From the NCBI GenBank assembly GCA_947625955.1, contig CANQQH010000062.1, forward strand, positions 1-6,922: DNA of 6,922 nucleotides. The letters are read 5' to 3'. The notes beneath the pieces are model-generated. The model was not told the DNA's origin. It did no database searches and worked only from the letters and a program-made list of their open reading frames with translations. The position numbers were made by a program, and so were the translations under genes. Source of the DNA: an uncultured Clostridia bacterium (GTDB lineage Bacteria > Bacillota > Clostridia > Christensenellales > UBA1242). Numbering within the stretch: the stretch's first letter is position 1; the number at the start of each line of letters is the position of its first letter. Shown one piece after another: positions 4,913 through 6,922 of this stretch.

Positions 4913-6311
4913 TGTTGTTATTGGGCTGGAAATTCACGCCGAACTTAAAACAAAAACCAAAGTTTTTTGCTCCTGCAAAAACGAATTTGGCGCGAAGCCA
5001 AACGCAAACACTTGCCCTGTTTGTACGGGTATGCCGGGCGCGTTGCCGATTATCAACAAACACGCGGTTGAACTTTGCATAAAGGCCGGCCTATGTTTTG
5101 GCTGCACAATCAGCGAGTATGCGGTCATGGAGCGCAAGAACTATTTTTATCCTGATCTTGCAAAGGCGTATCAAATCAGCCAAATGGTGCATCCAATTTG
5201 CGTTGGCGGCGGAATCAAACTGAGAAGTGGAAAGTTCATGCGCCTCAACAGAATACATCTCGAAGAGGATGCCGGAAAACTCACGCATATCAGCCGCGCT
5301 GTTGGAACCTTGGTTGACTATAACAGAGGGGGCACTCCGCTTATTGAGATTGTCACCGAGCCGGACTTTTCAACCGCCGAAGAGGTTGACGAATTTTTGA
5401 AGCGCGTGCGCGAAAGCCTTGTTTATTCTGGCATTGCCGACTGCAAAATGGAAGAAGGGGGGATGCGCTGCGACGTGAACTTGTCGCTCAAACCGAAAGG
5501 CTCAAAAGCTCTTGGAACGCGCACGGAAATGAAGAACCTCAACTCGTTCAAAAGCGTTTCGCGTGCCATTGAATATGAGATAAAACGCCAAAAAGAAATC
5601 CTTGAAGACGGCGGGACTATAATTCAGGAAACGCGAAAGTGGGATGACGCAAAGGGCAAGAACCTCTCCATGCGAACAAAGGAACAGGCGCAGGACTATC
5701 GCTATTTTCCAGACCCAGACATCTTGCCAATCGCAATCTCAAAAAGCGATGTTGCGAAAATAAAGGCGACTATGCCAACTCTTCCGCAGGAGAGGCGAGA
5801 CAGGTATGTTAAGGTGTTTGGGCTGCCTGAGTATGACGCCGCAATTTTGACCTCTTCGAAGTATGTTTCGGACTACTTTGAGAAATGCACGAGAATTTTT
5901 GACAGCCCAAAGAAGATTAGCAACTGGATTATGGTTGACCTCTTGAAACTCGTCAAAGAACAGGAGGATTTTGTGTTTCCAATTGCGGAAGAGGATCTGT
6001 GTGAAATCATCAAAATGGTTGAAGAAAGGGTCATTAACAAAACTGTTGGGCTTCAACTGATGGATGCGGTGATAAAAAGTGGCAAGAAACCAAGCGCGCT
6101 TGCAAAGGAGATGAACCTGATTGCAACAATCAGCGAAGAGCAAATTTTGTCGCTTCTGCAAAAACTCAAAGCTGAAAACGCGAAAGTGAGCGAGGACTAC
6201 AAGAAACAGCCGCAAAAAGTTGTTGGCTTTATTGTTGGGTATGTTATGAAAAACACCGCCGGGAAGGCCAACGCGGAACTGGTGAAGTCCTTGATTGAAA
6301 AGGTATTTTAA
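4902..6311 (+). CDS. gatB: Asp-tRNA(Asn)/Glu-tRNA(Gln) amidotransferase subunit B
   Basis: GatB is the kinase and transamidase subunit. It activates the side-chain carboxyl of the misacylated Asp (or Glu) with ATP and amidates it with ammonia from GatA. At 469 residues it has full family length (about 475). The N-terminal GLEIHAEL (residues 8-15) carries the conserved Glu10 and His12. A zinc site is formed by Cys23, Cys25, Cys38 and Cys41. RKNYFYPDLAKAYQISQ (78-94), HLEEDAGKLTH (119-129) and DYNRGGTPLIEIVTEPD (139-155) are diagnostic family blocks. The later QETRKWDD and DYRYFPDPD are also present. The C-terminal third is the helical tRNA-binding region, including the YqeY-like tail ending in GKANAELVKSLI. 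It overlaps gatA by 11 nt with a perfect ribosome site. It is the last gene before the operon terminator. Confidence 0.96.
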   Translation: MEFDVVIGLEIHAELKTKTKVFCSCKNEFGAKPNANTCPVCTGMPGALPIINKHAVELCIKAGLCFGCTISEYAVMERKNYFYPDLAKAYQISQMVHPICVGGGIKLRSGKFMRLNRIHLEEDAGKLTHISRAVGTLVDYNRGGTPLIEIVTEPDFSTAEEVDEFLKRVRESLVYSGIADCKMEEGGMRCDVNLSLKPKGSKALGTRTEMKNLNSFKSVSRAIEYEIKRQKEILEDGGTIIQETRKWDDAKGKNLSMRTKEQAQDYRYFPDPDILPIAISKSDVAKIKATMPTLPQERRDRYVKVFGLPEYDAAILTSSKYVSDYFEKCTRIFDSPKKISNWIMVDLLKLVKEQEDFVFPIAEEDLCEIIKMVEERVINKTVGLQLMDAVIKSGKKPSALAKEMNLIATISEEQILSLLQKLKAENAKVSEDYKKQPQKVVGFIVGYVMKNTAGKANAELVKSLIEKVF

Positions 6312-6313
6312 TG

Positions 6314-6350
6314 AAAAGCACTCAAAGTTATTGCTTTGGGTGTTTTTGTT
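6314..6350 (+). terminator. Intrinsic terminator of the aspS-gatCAB operon
   Basis: CACTCAAAG (6319-6327) pairs with CTTTGGGTG (6334-6342), 9 bp with one G-U pair and a 6-nt loop. A-rich bases 6314-6317 can extend the stem into the T-run 6343-6347. It begins directly after the gatB stop. Confidence 0.85.
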
Positions 6351-6379
6351 TGCGATAACTTAAAGGCGTGCTTTTTGTT

Positions 6380-6407
6380 TTGATTTTTATTTTGTGTGTG
6401 TTATAAT
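6380..6407 (+). promoter_or_regulatory. Extended -10 promoter for the zinc-ribbon gene
   Basis: TATAAT (6402-6407) is preceded by TG at 6399-6400, giving the extended -10 form TGnTATAAT. A weaker -35, TTGATT (6380-6385), lies 16 bp upstream. It follows the operon terminator and points into the last gene. Confidence 0.7.
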
Positions 6408-6435
6408 TTAAGTGTTGAAAGGAATTGAATAAAGC

Positions 6436-6504
6436 ATGAGTAAGTTTGTTGAGATAAAAAACGAAAATCAGCTTGAAGATTTGCCTAAAATGGGGGATTT
6501 ATGA
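6436..6504 (+). CDS. Mini-ORF (22 residues) coupled to the zinc-ribbon gene
   Basis: ATG at 6436 opens a 22-residue ORF ending in TGA (6502-6504), overlapping the next ATG (6501) as ATGA. AAAGGA at 6418-6423 is upstream, at 12 nt, slightly far. The peptide is charged (rich in Lys, Glu, Asn, Asp) and not recognised. It may be a real small protein or a translated leader that feeds ribosomes to the downstream start. The overlap could also be chance in a short frame. Confidence 0.4.
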   Translation: MSKFVEIKNENQLEDLPKMGDL

Positions 6505-6922
6505 AATATAAGAAGTGCCCAAGATGCGAACTTAACTACATAAAGGAAGATGAAGAACTTTGCGCAAGTTGCAAAAAAGAAACAAGTTTGGTGAGCGAAG
6601 AAGACGCCTTTTTGCGTAGCACAAAGAGAAGTGAAATCATCAAGGCGGGCGACAATTTCCCGCTCAGCAAAAATGTGATGCTTATTAACTATCTCACCGG
6701 GAGCAATAATGAAAAGTGGCCCAAGGCAACATATCCGCTTTCGAATAACTACTATATGTGGATAATCGCGCTGGACGGCAAGGAACGTGATGGCTGGAAG
6801 GATGTTTTGCTGAAAGACGAGCGCATCAAGCAGACCTATGTTGGCGACCGCGAGAATCTTCCGTCGAACTTTTCGCTCGCCTTTGACCGCAGCTATAAAG
6901 CGGTTTTTGAAAATAATGGTGG
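6501..6922 (+). CDS. Unrecognised protein with N-terminal zinc ribbon, partial
   Basis: An open frame of 140 codons runs off the right edge without a stop. Residues 6-24 hold two CxxC pairs (Cys6, Cys9, Cys21, Cys24) spaced like a small zinc ribbon, which could bind nucleic acid or a protein partner. A charged linker follows, then a mixed segment with NYYMWIIALDG and GWKDVLL, then TYVGDRENLP, which looks like a folded globular domain I cannot assign. ATG 6501 is chosen because the cysteines follow directly and GGGGG (6492-6496) lies just upstream; it overlaps the preceding mini-ORF. Codon use resembles the operon genes. I do not recognise the family, and most of the protein may lie outside the window. 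Confidence 0.75.
   Translation, partial: MKYKKCPRCELNYIKEDEELCASCKKETSLVSEEDAFLRSTKRSEIIKAGDNFPLSKNVMLINYLTGSNNEKWPKATYPLSNNYYMWIIALDGKERDGWKDVLLKDERIKQTYVGDRENLPSNFSLAFDRSYKAVFENNG

Overview
The window is bacterial DNA of low to moderate GC. It has clear Shine-Dalgarno sites, sigma70-type promoters and standard stop codons (gatC and gatA both end in TGA). Tightly packed genes, an archaeal-type AspRS in one operon with gatCAB, and Bacillota-like ribosome sites suggest an uncultured Clostridia-related lineage. That placement is inference; no rRNA or marker search was possible.

Layout, all genes on the + strand. Positions 1-130 hold the tail of an upstream unit: AT-rich TTTGATT/AATCAAA repeats, a 10-bp inverted repeat and a terminator. 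A macro-domain gene (204-698) follows, then a flavin reductase-family gene (843-1397) with its own promoter. Positions 1398-1530 hold no gene or terminator I can recognise, only AT-rich sequence that may act as an UP element.

The centre of interest is 1536-1900, the leader of the aspS-gatC-gatA-gatB operon (1901-6311). A near-consensus promoter (TTGACA, 17 bp, TATAAA) is followed by a strong ribosome site and a 26-codon peptide containing NNNNNDDN. After it comes a perfect 11-bp terminator hairpin with a U-run. By hand I can draw three mutually exclusive RNA pairings, as in classic trp/his-type attenuation: the Asn codons with the 3' end of the leader ORF (1:2), the ORF segment after the Asn codons with the terminator core (2:3), and the terminator itself (3:4). 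Many Bacillota control such genes with T-box riboswitches, but I see no T-box here. The model is that low Asn-tRNA (or Asp-tRNA) stalls the leader ribosome, 2:3 forms, and RNA polymerase reads into aspS-gatCAB. A second small ORF (1765-1863) with a good ribosome site lies between the terminator and aspS.

The operon encodes the indirect route to Asn-tRNA and probably Gln-tRNA. AspRS, probably non-discriminating, makes Asp-tRNA(Asn), and GatCAB amidates it. The leader would therefore sense the operon's own final product. The operon ends in a terminator at 6314-6350. A new extended -10 promoter then drives a 22-codon mini-ORF that overlaps, through ATGA, the start of an unrecognised zinc-ribbon protein cut off by the window end.
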